Below are positions 23,742 to 31,764 of a DNA stretch of 39,878 nt, one piece after another. The stretch spans positions 1-39,878 of the forward strand of contig CAYYZO010000030.1 of NCBI GenBank assembly GCA_964476185.1, written 5' to 3'. How positions within the stretch are numbered: the stretch's first letter is position 1; each line of letters starts with the position of its first letter. This DNA is from DATNBU01 sp964476185. Its GTDB lineage: Bacteria > Desulfobacterota > Binatia > UBA1149 > CAITLU01. The notes beneath the pieces were generated by a model, which saw only the letters and a list, made by a program, of their open reading frames with translations, searched no databases and was not told where the DNA came from. A program made the translations under genes and the position numbers.

Positions 23742-23825
23742 GCCGGCTCGTCGTGGCGCTCCGTCACGACGAGCCGGCGATTCTGCCGCCGCAACGAGGT
23801 GCCCCTCGTTGCGGCGGTGCCGTTT
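23742..23825 (+). terminator. Two consecutive 14-bp-stem hairpins ending the disintegrin-repeat gene
   Basis: Hairpin 1: GCCGGCTCGTCGTG (23742-23755) pairs perfectly with CACGACGAGCCGGC (23765-23778) around a 9-base loop; no T-tract follows. Hairpin 2: CCGCCGCAACGAGG (23786-23799) pairs perfectly with CCTCGTTGCGGCGG (23804-23817) around a TGCC tetraloop, followed by TGCCGTTTT. The second is a standard intrinsic terminator; the first could block 3' exonucleases. Both begin within 70 bases of the stop codon. Confidence 0.8.
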
Positions 23826-24042
23826 TGGGCGGCAGTCGTTCCCAGCCGCGCGAAAGCGGTTCCTGCAGGTCCGTGCCTGGAGCGTGGGAGAACTCGACTT
23901 TTCGGCGCGCGTCGTTTCGGGCACGAGCGTTGCATGGCTCCCGGCGGGGGCGCGCAACGCCCCCAGCAGAAGCGAACCGTGGAACACTCGCCGGCGCATG
24001 CCGTCGGCCCCTGCCCATGGAACGCTCCGGGGAGGTAGAGCG
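23826..24042 (+). promoter_or_regulatory. Upstream region of hsp20 with a GC hairpin
   Basis: GGGGGCG (23946-23952) and CGCCCCC (23958-23964) form a 7-bp stem around CGCAA. No clear sigma-70 or sigma-32 promoter hexamers were found. GGGGAGG at about 24030-24036 is the ribosome binding site of the Hsp20 gene. No ORF is supported here. Confidence 0.35.
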
Positions 24043-24555
24043 ATGGCCGGAAAGCCCACCGTCACGAAGAAGGATTCGCTTCTGTCCACCATCGAGGAGT
24101 GGCGCGAGCGCATCGCGAAACGCGCCTACGAGATGTTCTGCGACTCGGGCGGCGCGCTCGGGAGAGACACCGAGAACTGGGCGGCCGCCGAACGGGAACT
24201 GTTCTGGAAGCCGGCGGTCGAGGTCGAGGAAGGCGACGACGCGATCTGCGTGAGGATGGCCGTGGCGGGAGTCGATCCCAAGGACATCGAGATCGAGTGC
24301 GACGGCGAACGGCTGGTGGTGAGCGGCGAGACCCGGCGCGAGCACGCGGAGCAGCGCGGCCGGATGCACGTCAGCGAGCTCGAGACCGGCAGCCTCTACC
24401 GCGCGATCGACCTTCCGCGCGCGATCGACCCCGACCAGATCAAGGCGGACACGAAGAACGGCCTGTTGACGATCACCGCGAAATACCCGGGCACGGCGGC
24501 TCCGGCGAAGAAGAAGCCTGCCAGGTCGAGGGCGAAGCCCGCGGCCGGCGCCTGA
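24043..24555 (+). CDS. Hsp20/alpha-crystallin small heat-shock protein
   Basis: 170 residues from the ATG at 24043 with GGGGAGG upstream. The alpha-crystallin domain spans about residues 63-155: FWKPAVEVEEGDDAICVRMAVAGVDPKDIEIE, ERLVVSGETRREH, then SLYRAIDLPRAIDPDQIKADTKNGLLTI, which carries the diagnostic A/T-x-x-x-NG-x-L-x-I motif. The N-terminal 60 residues are helical and charged. The C-terminal tail is Ala/Lys-rich (PAKKKPARSRAKPAAGA) and lacks an obvious I-x-I/V anchor, which normally links dimers into larger oligomers. Function: ATP-independent holdase for unfolding proteins. It stands as a single transcription unit after a strong terminator. Confidence 0.93.
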   Translation: MAGKPTVTKKDSLLSTIEEWRERIAKRAYEMFCDSGGALGRDTENWAAAERELFWKPAVEVEEGDDAICVRMAVAGVDPKDIEIECDGERLVVSGETRREHAEQRGRMHVSELETGSLYRAIDLPRAIDPDQIKADTKNGLLTITAKYPGTAAPAKKKPARSRAKPAAGA

Positions 24556-24795
24556 ACACGACCGGCACGTGGCTGCGCGTCGGGGCGGGAACGGCGTGGA
24601 ACCGTTGGAGAGAGGCCTCGCTCTCGGGACGAACGCCGCTTGGCAGCGAGCGCGCAGGAACCGTGTCGAGCAGCACAGTTTCCTCGGGCGTTTCGCCACA
24701 GCGCGCGCGCTTCGGCAGGATGTGTCGCTCGACACAGGCGTGGGCGTCCGGCGCAGCGCGCCGGCGGTCGTGCAATCGAGCAGGGGGGACCAACC
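24556..24795 (+). promoter_or_regulatory. Intergenic region with TGTGTCG/CGACACA operator-like dyad
   Basis: TGTGTCG (24721-24727) and CGACACA (24730-24736) form a 7-bp-arm dyad around CT. A half-related GTGTCGAG...CAC lies at 24663-24675. The dyad is 60 bases before the 25-codon ORF and 134 before the WYL regulator, a position suited to autoregulation. No other gene is visible in these 240 bases. Confidence 0.4.
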
Positions 24796-24873
24796 ATGAA
24801 GGACACTGCCACCGCCGGGTTGGTGGAAACGACGTCGGGACGCGACGGCGGACCGGGAGGATCGCGAGCGTGA
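24796..24873 (+). CDS. 25-codon ORF translationally coupled to the WYL regulator
   Basis: ATG at 24796 follows GGGGGGACCAACC, a strong ribosome binding site, and reads MKDTATAGLVETTSGRDGGP plus five residues to a TGA at 24871-24873. The stop overlaps the GTG start of the WYL regulator (24870-24872) by three bases, so the ORF could couple or gate translation of the regulator. The peptide has no run of one amino acid that would suggest attenuation, and no membrane segment. Being so short, it may be a leader peptide or a chance ORF in GC-rich DNA; the ribosome binding site and overlap are the support. Confidence 0.45.
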   Translation: MKDTATAGLVETTSGRDGGPGGSRA

Positions 24874-25844
24874 GCCGCCTGCCCGAGTTGACCCGTCTCG
24901 TCCGCCTGCTCACGCGCAAGCACCAGCCGCCGATGAGCCTGGCGCGCATCTGCGAGGAACTGGAGTGTTCCGAGAGCAGCGCCAAGCGCTACATCCGCGA
25001 CCTGCGCTACACGTTCCAGTATCCGATCGAGTTCGACTGGGAGCACGGCGGCTACGCGATCAGCGCCGACGAGGAGGTGGGACTCGAGCTGCCCGGCCTG
25101 TTCTTCAACGAGTCGGAGCTCAGCGCGCTCATGACGATGCGCGAGCTGCTGTCCGACCTGAGGCCGGGGATCTTCGAGAAGGACCTGGCGCCGCTCGGTC
25201 GCCGCGTCGAGAAACTGCTCGCCGAGACCGGGGTCGGGCCCGCGGAGATCGCCAGGCGCATCCGGCTCGTGACGATCGGCGGCCGCACCGCGCCGGACGA
25301 CGTCTTCCGGGCCTGCGCGGACGCCGCGTTGTCGCGGCGTCGGCTCCGCCTGGAGTACAAGCCGCGCGGGCGCGACGGGGAATGGACCGAGCGCGAGGTC
25401 TCGCCGCAGCGCCTCGTCAGCTATCGCGAGAACTGGTACCTCGACTGCTGGTGCCACCTGCGCGAGGGCGTGCGCGTGCTCGCGCTCGACCAGATGCGCA
25501 CGACGCGCGTGCTGGACGCGCGCGCGATCGACGTCGCGCCCGAGGAACTCGACCAGGTCCTCAAGTCCTCGTACGGCATCTTCACCGGGGGCCCGATCGC
25601 TACGGCGGTGCTTCGCTTCACGCCGCACCGCGCGCAGTGGGTCTCGAAGGAAGACTGGCACAGCCAGCAGGAGTCGCGCTGGCTCGAGGACGGTTCCTAC
25701 GAGTTGTCGGTGCCGTACGGGCACGCGGAAGAACTGCTGATGGACATCCTCAAGCACGGTCCGGACGTCGAGGTGGTGGGCCCTCCGGAGCTGCGCCGGC
25801 TCGTCGTCGAGACGGTGGAGCGGATGGCGGGGATGTATCGCTGA
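24870..25844 (+). CDS. WYL-domain transcriptional regulator
   Basis: 324 residues from a GTG at 24870 preceded by GGGAGGA. The N-terminal HTH_11-like winged helix reads LPELTRLVRLLTRKHQPPMS with recognition-helix region CSESSAKRYIRDLR. The WYL domain is in the C-terminal half: RRLRLEYKPRGRDGEWTERE, then VSPQRLVSYRENWYLDCWCH, which holds the Trp-Tyr-Leu that names the family. A C-terminal WCX-like extension follows (VLRFTPHRAQWVSKEDWH to the end). WYL regulators sense nucleic acid or nucleotide ligands and control DNA-damage (PafBC), phage-defence and metabolic genes. No defence genes adjoin it, so its targets are not evident; a dyad upstream suggests self-regulation. Confidence 0.92.
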   Translation: MSRLPELTRLVRLLTRKHQPPMSLARICEELECSESSAKRYIRDLRYTFQYPIEFDWEHGGYAISADEEVGLELPGLFFNESELSALMTMRELLSDLRPGIFEKDLAPLGRRVEKLLAETGVGPAEIARRIRLVTIGGRTAPDDVFRACADAALSRRRLRLEYKPRGRDGEWTEREVSPQRLVSYRENWYLDCWCHLREGVRVLALDQMRTTRVLDARAIDVAPEELDQVLKSSYGIFTGGPIATAVLRFTPHRAQWVSKEDWHSQQESRWLEDGSYELSVPYGHAEELLMDILKHGPDVEVVGPPELRRLVVETVERMAGMYR

Positions 25845-25974
25845 CGCGGCCGCTTTGTCGTTGATTCGCCGGGTCGCCGGGGACGTGGGGCGCTCCCGGG
25901 GACTCATCCCCTCGCGGTGTGTCGGCTTCCTTGCAGTCCGCTGCGAGGCGCGGTAGCGGGGAGGCGTGGGGTCG

Positions 25975-26319
25975 ATGCAGGTCTTCTACAACCCGTCTTG
26001 CAGCAAGTGCCGCGCGCTCGCCGCTCTGCTGCGCGAGCGCGGTGTGGCCTTCGAGATCGTGGACTACCTGGAAACGCCGCCGGATCGGGCGACGCTCGAG
26101 CGGATCGTCGCGATGCCCGGCGTCGAGGCCGCTGCGCTGGTGCGCCGCGACCAGCGATTTCGCGAGCTCGGGCTCGACGATTCGCGCTGCGCGACGCCGG
26201 GGCAGGTCGTGGACGTGCTGGTCGCGCACCCGGAACTGCTGGAGAGGCCGCTCGTGGTGCAGGCCGATCGGGCGATCCTCGCCCGCCCGCCGGAGCGCGT
26301 CCTCGAACTGCTGGACTGA
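25975..26319 (+). CDS. ArsC/Spx-family (arsenate reductase-like) protein
   Basis: 114 residues from the ATG at 25975; a GTG nine bases earlier is in frame. MQVFYNPSCSKCRALAALLRERG is the family start, with Cys9-x2-Cys12. In glutaredoxin-linked ArsC the first Cys is catalytic; a CxxC pair is more typical of Spx/MgsR/YffB relatives. The C-terminal motif LLERPLVVQADRAILARPPE contains the conserved Arg-Pro. Size and layout fit this thioredoxin-fold family. No ars genes are near, so arsenate reduction is not supported by context. Confidence 0.85.
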   Translation: MQVFYNPSCSKCRALAALLRERGVAFEIVDYLETPPDRATLERIVAMPGVEAAALVRRDQRFRELGLDDSRCATPGQVVDVLVAHPELLERPLVVQADRAILARPPERVLELLD

Positions 26320-26369
26320 TCATCGGCCCACCGGGCGCCCGCCGGGCGTCCGTCGCGGATCGCCGGCGC

Positions 26370-27473
26370 TCAGCCGAGCGGCTGCCACTCCATCCCGAAC
26401 GCCTCGGCGACCGGCCGGCTGACCAGCCGGCCGTCCGTGCAGTTCACTCCGCGCGCGAGCGCTTCGTTCGCGGCGACCGCCGCGCGCCAGCCGTCCTCGG
26501 CGATCTCGAGCGCATAGCCCATCGTCACGTTCGTCAGCGCATAGGTCGACGTCTGCGGCACGGCGCCCGGCATGTTCGCGACGGCGTAGTGGACGATGCC
26601 CTCCTCGACGTAGCGCGGGTCGTGGTGGGTCGTCGGGCGCGTCGTCTCGGCGCAGCCGCCCTGGTCGACCGCGATGTCGACGAGCGCCGAGTGCGGCTCC
26701 ATCCGGCGCAGCAGCTCGCGCGTGACGAGGCGCGGGGCCTTCGCGCCGGGGATCAGCACGGCGCCGATCACGAGGTCGGCTTCGGCGACCGCGGCCTCGA
26801 TGTTCGCGCGGTTCGACATCAGGCTGGTGACGTTGCCTCGCACGACGTCGCTGACGTACGCGAGGCGCCGCGGGTTCACGTCGAGGATGGTCACGTCGGC
26901 GCCGATCCCCACGGCGACGAGGCAGGCGTTGAAGCCTGCGATGCCCGCGCCGAGGATCGTCACGCGCCCGCGACGCACGCCGGAGACGCCCGGCAGCAGG
27001 ATGCCCTTGCCGCCCTGGCGCATCTCGAGCGAGTGCGCGCCGGCCTGCACGGCCAGCCGCCCGGCGACCTCCGACATCGGCACGAGGAGCGGCAGGCTGC
27101 CGTCGTCGAGTTGCACGGTCTCGTACGCGATCGCGGTGCAGCGGCTCTCGAGCAGCGCCCGCGTGAGTCGTTCGTCCGCGGCGAGGTGCAGGTACGTGAA
27201 CAGCACCAGGTCCGGGCGGAGACAGCCGTACTCGGCCGGCAGCGGCTCCTTCACCTTCAGCACGAGTTCGGCCCGCGACCAGGCCTCGGCGGCGGAGTCG
27301 ACGAGCGTCGCGCCGGCGCGCCGGTACGCGTCGTCGGTGACGTGGCTGCCCTGGCCGGCGCCGGCCTCGACGAAGACCTCGTGCCCCTGCGCGCGGAACG
27401 CGGTCACGCCCGAGGGCGTGATCGCGACGCGGTTCTCGTCGTCCTTGATTTCCTTCGGTACGCCGACGCGCAT
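26370..27473 (-). CDS. ald: Alanine dehydrogenase
   Basis: 367 residues, the usual length. MRVGVPKEIKDDENRVAITP is the AlaDH/PNT N-terminal signature. LVLKVKEPLPAEY holds the substrate-binding Lys and TYLHLAADERLT the catalytic-region His. The NAD-binding Rossmann motif is VTILGAGIAGFNACLVAVG (GxGxxG), and the C-terminal domain has ANMPGAVPQTSTYALTN. It converts L-alanine plus NAD to pyruvate, ammonia and NADH. A membrane-bound transhydrogenase is excluded by the absence of membrane segments. The gene lies 38 bases downstream of the radical SAM gene, with AGGAG before its ATG, so it is probably the second gene of that operon. Confidence 0.95.
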   Translation of the reverse strand: MRVGVPKEIKDDENRVAITPSGVTAFRAQGHEVFVEAGAGQGSHVTDDAYRRAGATLVDSAAEAWSRAELVLKVKEPLPAEYGCLRPDLVLFTYLHLAADERLTRALLESRCTAIAYETVQLDDGSLPLLVPMSEVAGRLAVQAGAHSLEMRQGGKGILLPGVSGVRRGRVTILGAGIAGFNACLVAVGIGADVTILDVNPRRLAYVSDVVRGNVTSLMSNRANIEAAVAEADLVIGAVLIPGAKAPRLVTRELLRRMEPHSALVDIAVDQGGCAETTRPTTHHDPRYVEEGIVHYAVANMPGAVPQTSTYALTNVTMGYALEIAEDGWRAAVAANEALARGVNCTDGRLVSRPVAEAFGMEWQPLG

Positions 27474-27511
27474 CGTGGTCGTCTCCTGGGGGGACGGCTC
27501 CGGCGGCCGGC

Positions 27512-29023
27512 TCAGCCCGGCCTCAGTTCTGCCGGCACGTCGCGGCGGAAGAAGTTGCGCGCGGCGCCGGACTTGTTGCGCAGGTAGACGACGGCGTTCG
27601 ACGCGAGCCGCCCGAGGAAGCGGGGCTCGCGCAGCATGATCCTCGCGAGCCCGGCCAGCACGTCGTGCCGCGAGTAGAACGCGCGGTAGCACTGGTCGAA
27701 GTAGGTCTCGAGGATCTCCTCGCTGAGGCCGTTCGGGATGAACACGAAGTTCATCGCGTTCATCTGCTCCCAGTCCTCCTCGAACGTGCCGTGCTGGTGG
27801 ATCGTCGGGTACGCCGGCGTCCCGGGGTACGGCGTGAACTTCGTGACCTGGCACATGTCGAGCTCGACGACCTTCAGGAACTCGAGCGTCTCGGCGAGGC
27901 TGTCGAGGCCCTCGGTCGGATGGCCGAGCATCACGTAGCCCTTCGCCCGGATCCCGGCCTCGCGCGTCAGTCGCAGCGTCTCGCGCATGCGCGGGATCTT
28001 GACCTCGTGCTTGACCACGTCGAGGACGCGCGGCGAGCCGGACTCGATGCCGTAGGCGATCTGCCAGCACCCCGCGCGCTTCATCAGCTTCATGGTCTCG
28101 AGGTCGAGCAGGTTCGGGTGGCTCGTGCAGCTCCACGAGAAGCGGAAGCCGTTCTCGAGGAACGCATTGCAAAGCGCGACGACGCGGTCGCGCCGGACCG
28201 TGAACAGGTCGTCGAGGAACAGGATGTGCCGCACCCCGAGTCCCTCGAGGTGGCGGCAGCGCTCGACGATGTACTCGACGCTGTGCATGCGCCCCTTGCG
28301 ACCGGACGTGGAGCGGTCGCAGAACACGCACGAGAAAGGGCACCCGCGCGAGGTGATCAGCGACGCGACCGGCGACTTCGGGTAGCTGAAGATCGTCGGC
28401 TGGAAGCGGTGCGGGAAGTCCGGCAGCAGGTCCCAGGCCGGGGGAGGGAGCTCGTCGAGGTCGTCGATGTACGGCGCGCGCGGGTTCGCGACGACCCGGC
28501 CGTCGCGGCGCCAGGCGAGGCCGGCGACGGTCTCGATGCCGTCGCCGCCGTCGAGGCGCGCGAGAAGGTCGAACAGCGAGTGCTCGCCCTCGCCGACGAT
28601 GCCGTAATCGAGCGCCGGGAACGCGTCGAGCGTTCGCTCGGGGATCGCACTCACGTGGGCGCCCCCGACGATCGTCGTGACGCCGGGGACGAGTTCCTTG
28701 ACGCGGGCCGCGATGCGCGCGGCGTTCGTGACCGAGATCGTCGTCGCCGACAGGCCGAGGTAGTCGGGGGCGAGCGCCGCGATCTCGCGGCTGACGTCCT
28801 CGAGTGCGCGGCCCTGTTCCTTCGCGTCGATCAGGTGGACCCGGTAGCCCTTCTGGCGCGCGACGGCCGCCAGGATCAGAACGCCCATGCCCGGGATGGT
28901 TTCCTCGCCCTTGCGCAGCCGGTCGAGGCGGCGATCCCAGAACACGTAGGGCGGTTCGCAGAAGACGATGGTCTTGCGGCGCGGAACGGACGGGAGGGCG
29001 GTGGACGCAGCGGCGACGGCCAT
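27512..29023 (-). CDS. B12-binding domain radical SAM enzyme
   Basis: 503 residues from the ATG at 29023. The N-terminal ~160 residues form the cobalamin-binding Rossmann-like domain (GMGVLILAAVARQKGYRVHLIDA; LGLSATTISV; IVGGAHVSAIPE). The radical SAM core has the cluster motif Cys-x3-Cys-x2-Cys in LITSRGCPFSCVFCDRST, followed by ILFLDDLFTVRR, GIESGSPRVLDVV and KGYVMLGHPTEG. The C-terminal ~100 residues are helical. This is the BchE/HpnJ/HpnP-like class: methyltransferases or ring/bond-rearranging enzymes in cofactor, hopanoid or natural product synthesis. The substrate cannot be read from sequence. It precedes ald on the same strand; no hopanoid genes are present in the window. Confidence 0.92.
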   Translation of the reverse strand: MAVAAASTALPSVPRRKTIVFCEPPYVFWDRRLDRLRKGEETIPGMGVLILAAVARQKGYRVHLIDAKEQGRALEDVSREIAALAPDYLGLSATTISVTNAARIAARVKELVPGVTTIVGGAHVSAIPERTLDAFPALDYGIVGEGEHSLFDLLARLDGGDGIETVAGLAWRRDGRVVANPRAPYIDDLDELPPPAWDLLPDFPHRFQPTIFSYPKSPVASLITSRGCPFSCVFCDRSTSGRKGRMHSVEYIVERCRHLEGLGVRHILFLDDLFTVRRDRVVALCNAFLENGFRFSWSCTSHPNLLDLETMKLMKRAGCWQIAYGIESGSPRVLDVVKHEVKIPRMRETLRLTREAGIRAKGYVMLGHPTEGLDSLAETLEFLKVVELDMCQVTKFTPYPGTPAYPTIHQHGTFEEDWEQMNAMNFVFIPNGLSEEILETYFDQCYRAFYSRHDVLAGLARIMLREPRFLGRLASNAVVYLRNKSGAARNFFRRDVPAELRPG

Positions 29024-29203
29024 GGCGACGGGCTATAGCACGGCGATCGGGTTCGCGCCCACCTCGTGGGCAGCGCCGCGAGGGCGTGTCGTCGGCCCGG
29101 CCGGCGAGGCACGACTTGCCCGCAGGCCGCGACACGGTTTCGACGTTTGGGATGCTCCCGGCGCGCGCCCATCGCCGGATTGCAGCAGGCGCCGCTGTGT
29201 CGA

Positions 29204-30067
29204 ATGATCCGACCCGTGCCCCACCTGCAACGAAAGGGATTCTCGCGGCCGGACGAGGTGCGCACGTTCGGCGACAGCCGGGTGGAGGTGGTCCAGCTCG
29301 GCGAGTGCCACTTCGGCCGCTTCGTGTTCCAGCCCGGCTGGCGCTGGTCGAAGGACGTTGCGCCGATCGCCGGCACACGCTCCTGCCAGCACCGGCACCT
29401 CGGCTACACGATTTCGGGGTCCCTGCGGGTTCGCATGGACGACGGCGCGGAGATGCTGATCGGCCCGGGAGACGCTTACGAGATCCCGCCGGGGCACGAT
29501 GCCTGGGTCGAGGGCGACGTCCCGTGGGACTCGATCGAGTTCACGAGCGCGCGCACGTTCGGGGTCTCCCCCGAAGCCCTCGGCGAGCGCTTCCTCGCCA
29601 CGATCCTGTTCAGCGACATCGTCGACTCGACCGTGATGCTCGACCGTGTCGGCGACCACGCTTGGGCCGACCTGCTGCACGAGCACAACACGCGCGTGCG
29701 CGCCGCACTCGACGAGGTGCGCGGGCGCGAGATGGCGACGCTCGGGGACGGCTTCCTCGCGATCTTCGACGGACCGGCCAGGGCCATGCGCGCGGCGGAC
29801 ACGATGCAGCGCTCGGTCCGTGACCTCGGGCTCGAACTGCGCATCGGGATCCACACCGGCGAGCTCGAGATCGTCGGCGGGCAGGCGCGCGGGCTCGCGG
29901 TCCACACCGCTGCGCGCGTGGCCGCGCTCGCGGGACCGGGGCAGGTGCTGGTGTCGTCGACGACGGAGGAACTGCTCGACGGCTCCGCCATTGAGTTCGA
30001 CGTCCACGGCGAGTTCGAGCTGAAAGGGCTGCGCGGCAAGCGCACGTTGTTCGCGCTGCGCCGCTGA
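29204..30067 (+). CDS. Cupin fused to class III adenylate/guanylate cyclase
   Basis: 287 residues from the ATG at 29204; the frame is open upstream but non-coding in character. Residues about 30-115 are a single cupin barrel (SCQHRHLGYTISGSLRVRMD with His63 and His65; LIGPGDAYEIPPGHDAWVEG). Residues about 128-285 are a cyclase catalytic domain: ATILFSDIVDSTVMLD (metal Asp138), EMATLGDGFLAIFDGPARA (metal Asp182), RIGIHTGELE and LAVHTAARVAALAG (Arg238). The base-specifying Lys position is Ala178, and the usual transition-state Asn is His234. The last change is common in this small soluble subgroup; the first makes ATP versus GTP preference uncertain. A ligand or metal bound by the cupin probably sets cAMP or cGMP synthesis. 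The gene diverges from the radical SAM gene. Confidence 0.88.
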   Translation: MIRPVPHLQRKGFSRPDEVRTFGDSRVEVVQLGECHFGRFVFQPGWRWSKDVAPIAGTRSCQHRHLGYTISGSLRVRMDDGAEMLIGPGDAYEIPPGHDAWVEGDVPWDSIEFTSARTFGVSPEALGERFLATILFSDIVDSTVMLDRVGDHAWADLLHEHNTRVRAALDEVRGREMATLGDGFLAIFDGPARAMRAADTMQRSVRDLGLELRIGIHTGELEIVGGQARGLAVHTAARVAALAGPGQVLVSSTTEELLDGSAIEFDVHGEFELKGLRGKRTLFALRR

Positions 30068-30133
30068 ACTCGCCGGGCGCCGGATCGCGCTCGCGAGGAT
30101 GGACGGCAGCGGCCGGCGTCGTTCGCGGGCGGG

Positions 30134-31557
30134 TCAGAACTTGCGGGAGATCAGGATCGACAGGATGTAGGCGGGCTTCGAGTCGAACTTGCCGGGGAAG
30201 ACGAGCGCGTCCNNNNNNNNNNNNNNNNNNNNNNNNNNNNNNNNNNNNNNNNNNNNNNNNNNNNNNNNNNNNNNNNNNNNNNNNNNNNNNNNNNNNNNNN
30301 NNNNNNNNNNNNCGACAGGATGTAGGCGGGCTTCGAGTCGAACTTGCCGGGGAAGACGAGCGCGTCCTCGGCCGAGACGTGGCGCGCGTCGCCGAAGATG
30401 TACGCGAACGCCCCGTCGATCCCCCACTTCTCGCCCATCCAGCGCAGCCCCGTGTGCAGGCGCCAGTCCTTGGAGTCGTACACCGACGGGTTGACGCCCC
30501 TGTCGCTGACGATGCCGTTGGCCTTGGTCACGCCGCCGAGCAGCGTGTAGGCCTCCGACCACGCGTACTGCACGCCCACGGAGTGCCTCCACTCGTCGCG
30601 CGCGCCCTGCAGGTAGGCCATGTTCGCCGACGGGGTGTCTTCGAAGTGGAAGTAGTTCTTCGCGAGCACGCTCGTGTCGACGAACCGGCCGCCGTACGAG
30701 AGCGTCCAGCTGGAGCCGAGTCGTCGCGTCACGCCGAGCGCGACTTCCGTGGGTACGTCGAGCTCGAGGTCGACGTCCTGCTTGCCGGTGCCGAACTTCG
30801 TGTCGCCGTCGGCCCAGAGCTTGCCGGGCGGCCGCACGCCGAGGCCGAAGGACCAGGCCTCGTCGGGCTTCCAGGTCACGCCGAACATGCTCTGGATGCC
30901 GAAGCCGTCGACCGTGAAGCGGAACGCCATGTCTTCCCCGCCCGTCTCGGCGACCGGGCGCGTGTAACGCAGGTGCGCGCTCCCGTAGAGCGGCACGAGT
31001 TCCGCGCCGATCCAGAGCGAGTCGCTGACGCGATAGGCCGCTGCGATCGGCAGCCCCATCGTGCCGTTCTCCGAGAAGAAGCCGTCGTTCACACCGACCT
31101 GCGGCCGGGGCCCGTAGTCGAAGCGCGCGCCGGAGGTTCCCATCGAGCCGATGCCGAACGTCCAGCGGTCGTTCCACGGGATGACCAGGTACATGTCGAG
31201 GAACGGCACCAGCACTTCGTTCTCGGCGTGATAGCCGAAGTCGGTGGAGACGACGCCGCGGCCGTAAGCGGCCCCGATGCCGGACCCCATCGTGCGCTCG
31301 GTGAAGCGCGCGAGGCCGGCGGGATTGCTGAAGTAGGCGCCCAGCGGCGAGAGTGGCTCGGCGACGTTGGATCCGGCCGTCGCGCCGTCGGGCGAACCCG
31401 CCGTGCCGGGCAGAAGCCCTGAGGCGACGGCGGGGCGAGGAATCAGGAGTCCCGCGAGTGCGATCACGCACACGAGGCCCGGGAGGAGAAGGACCGTTTC
31501 GCTTCGGAGCGGGGGACCCTGTTTTCGCCCGCTCCGAGCGCCGTGTCCGTTACGCAT
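30134..31557 (-). CDS. OmpP1/FadL-family outer-membrane porin, interrupted by assembly gap 2
   Basis: Starts at the ATG at 31557 with a signal peptide (SETVLLLPGLVCVIALAGLL ... AVASG). Joining 30313 directly to 30157 (one 55-bp copy) gives 422 residues ending ILISRKF, a proper C-terminal Phe for BAM-dependent barrel insertion. The N-terminal NVAEPLSPLGAYFSNPAGLA is the FadL plug/NPAG signature. Further strands alternate aromatic and polar residues (WTLSYGGRF; WRLHTGLRWMGEKWGIDGAF). FadL-type channels take up hydrophobic substrates such as long-chain fatty acids or aromatics, which suits the monooxygenase/dioxygenase genes in this window. A terminator separates it from the paralogue upstream. 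Confidence 0.85.
30158..30367. other. Assembly gap 2 (N at 30213-30312) flanked by identical 55-bp copies
   Basis: Bases 30158-30212 and 30313-30367 are identical 55-mers around exactly 100 Ns, the same geometry as gap 1. Collapsing to one copy restores the porin frame to its natural C-terminus. It is an unmerged graph overlap, not a duplication. Confidence 0.9.
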
Positions 31558-31742
31558 CGCGGGACCCCTCGGCCCACGCTTCTGCAACAGCCGTGCCTGA
31601 GAAAATCGTTCAAGAAAACGCGTTGGATTTCCCACGAATGGAGACGATGCGGTGCGTCGCTCGCGCGCTTGGGAACGTTTCGTGCGGCGCCGGTGCTCGT
31701 AACAGCCGGACGGCTGGCCAAGGCAACGGGTCTGGTTGCGCG

Positions 31743-31764
31743 AAAAGGACCGGCCGAGCCGGTC
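31743..31764 (-). terminator. Intrinsic terminator after the short porin paralogue
   Basis: On the minus strand GACCGGC-TCG-GCCGGTC (31748-31764) forms a 7-bp stem that begins within the stop codon. It is followed by CTTTT (31743-31747). The compact stem and T-tract fit a Rho-independent terminator, so the downstream porin gene probably has its own promoter in the 205 bases between. Confidence 0.65.

Noticed and set aside
19992..24113. A 1,373-codon minus-strand frame
   Set aside because: Another antisense frame of the same GC-rich repeat gene; Arg/Ala/Gly/Val composition typical of shadow frames, no domain or ribosome binding site.
25975..26319. Functional arsenate reductase gene in an ars operon
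   Set aside because: No arsR, arsB or other arsenic gene is adjacent, and the CxxC pair is closer to Spx/YffB relatives.
27512..29023. Hopanoid-specific radical SAM assignment (hpnJ)
   Set aside because: The general B12-radical SAM layout fits, but no hopanoid gene is near and no subfamily-specific motif was recognised.
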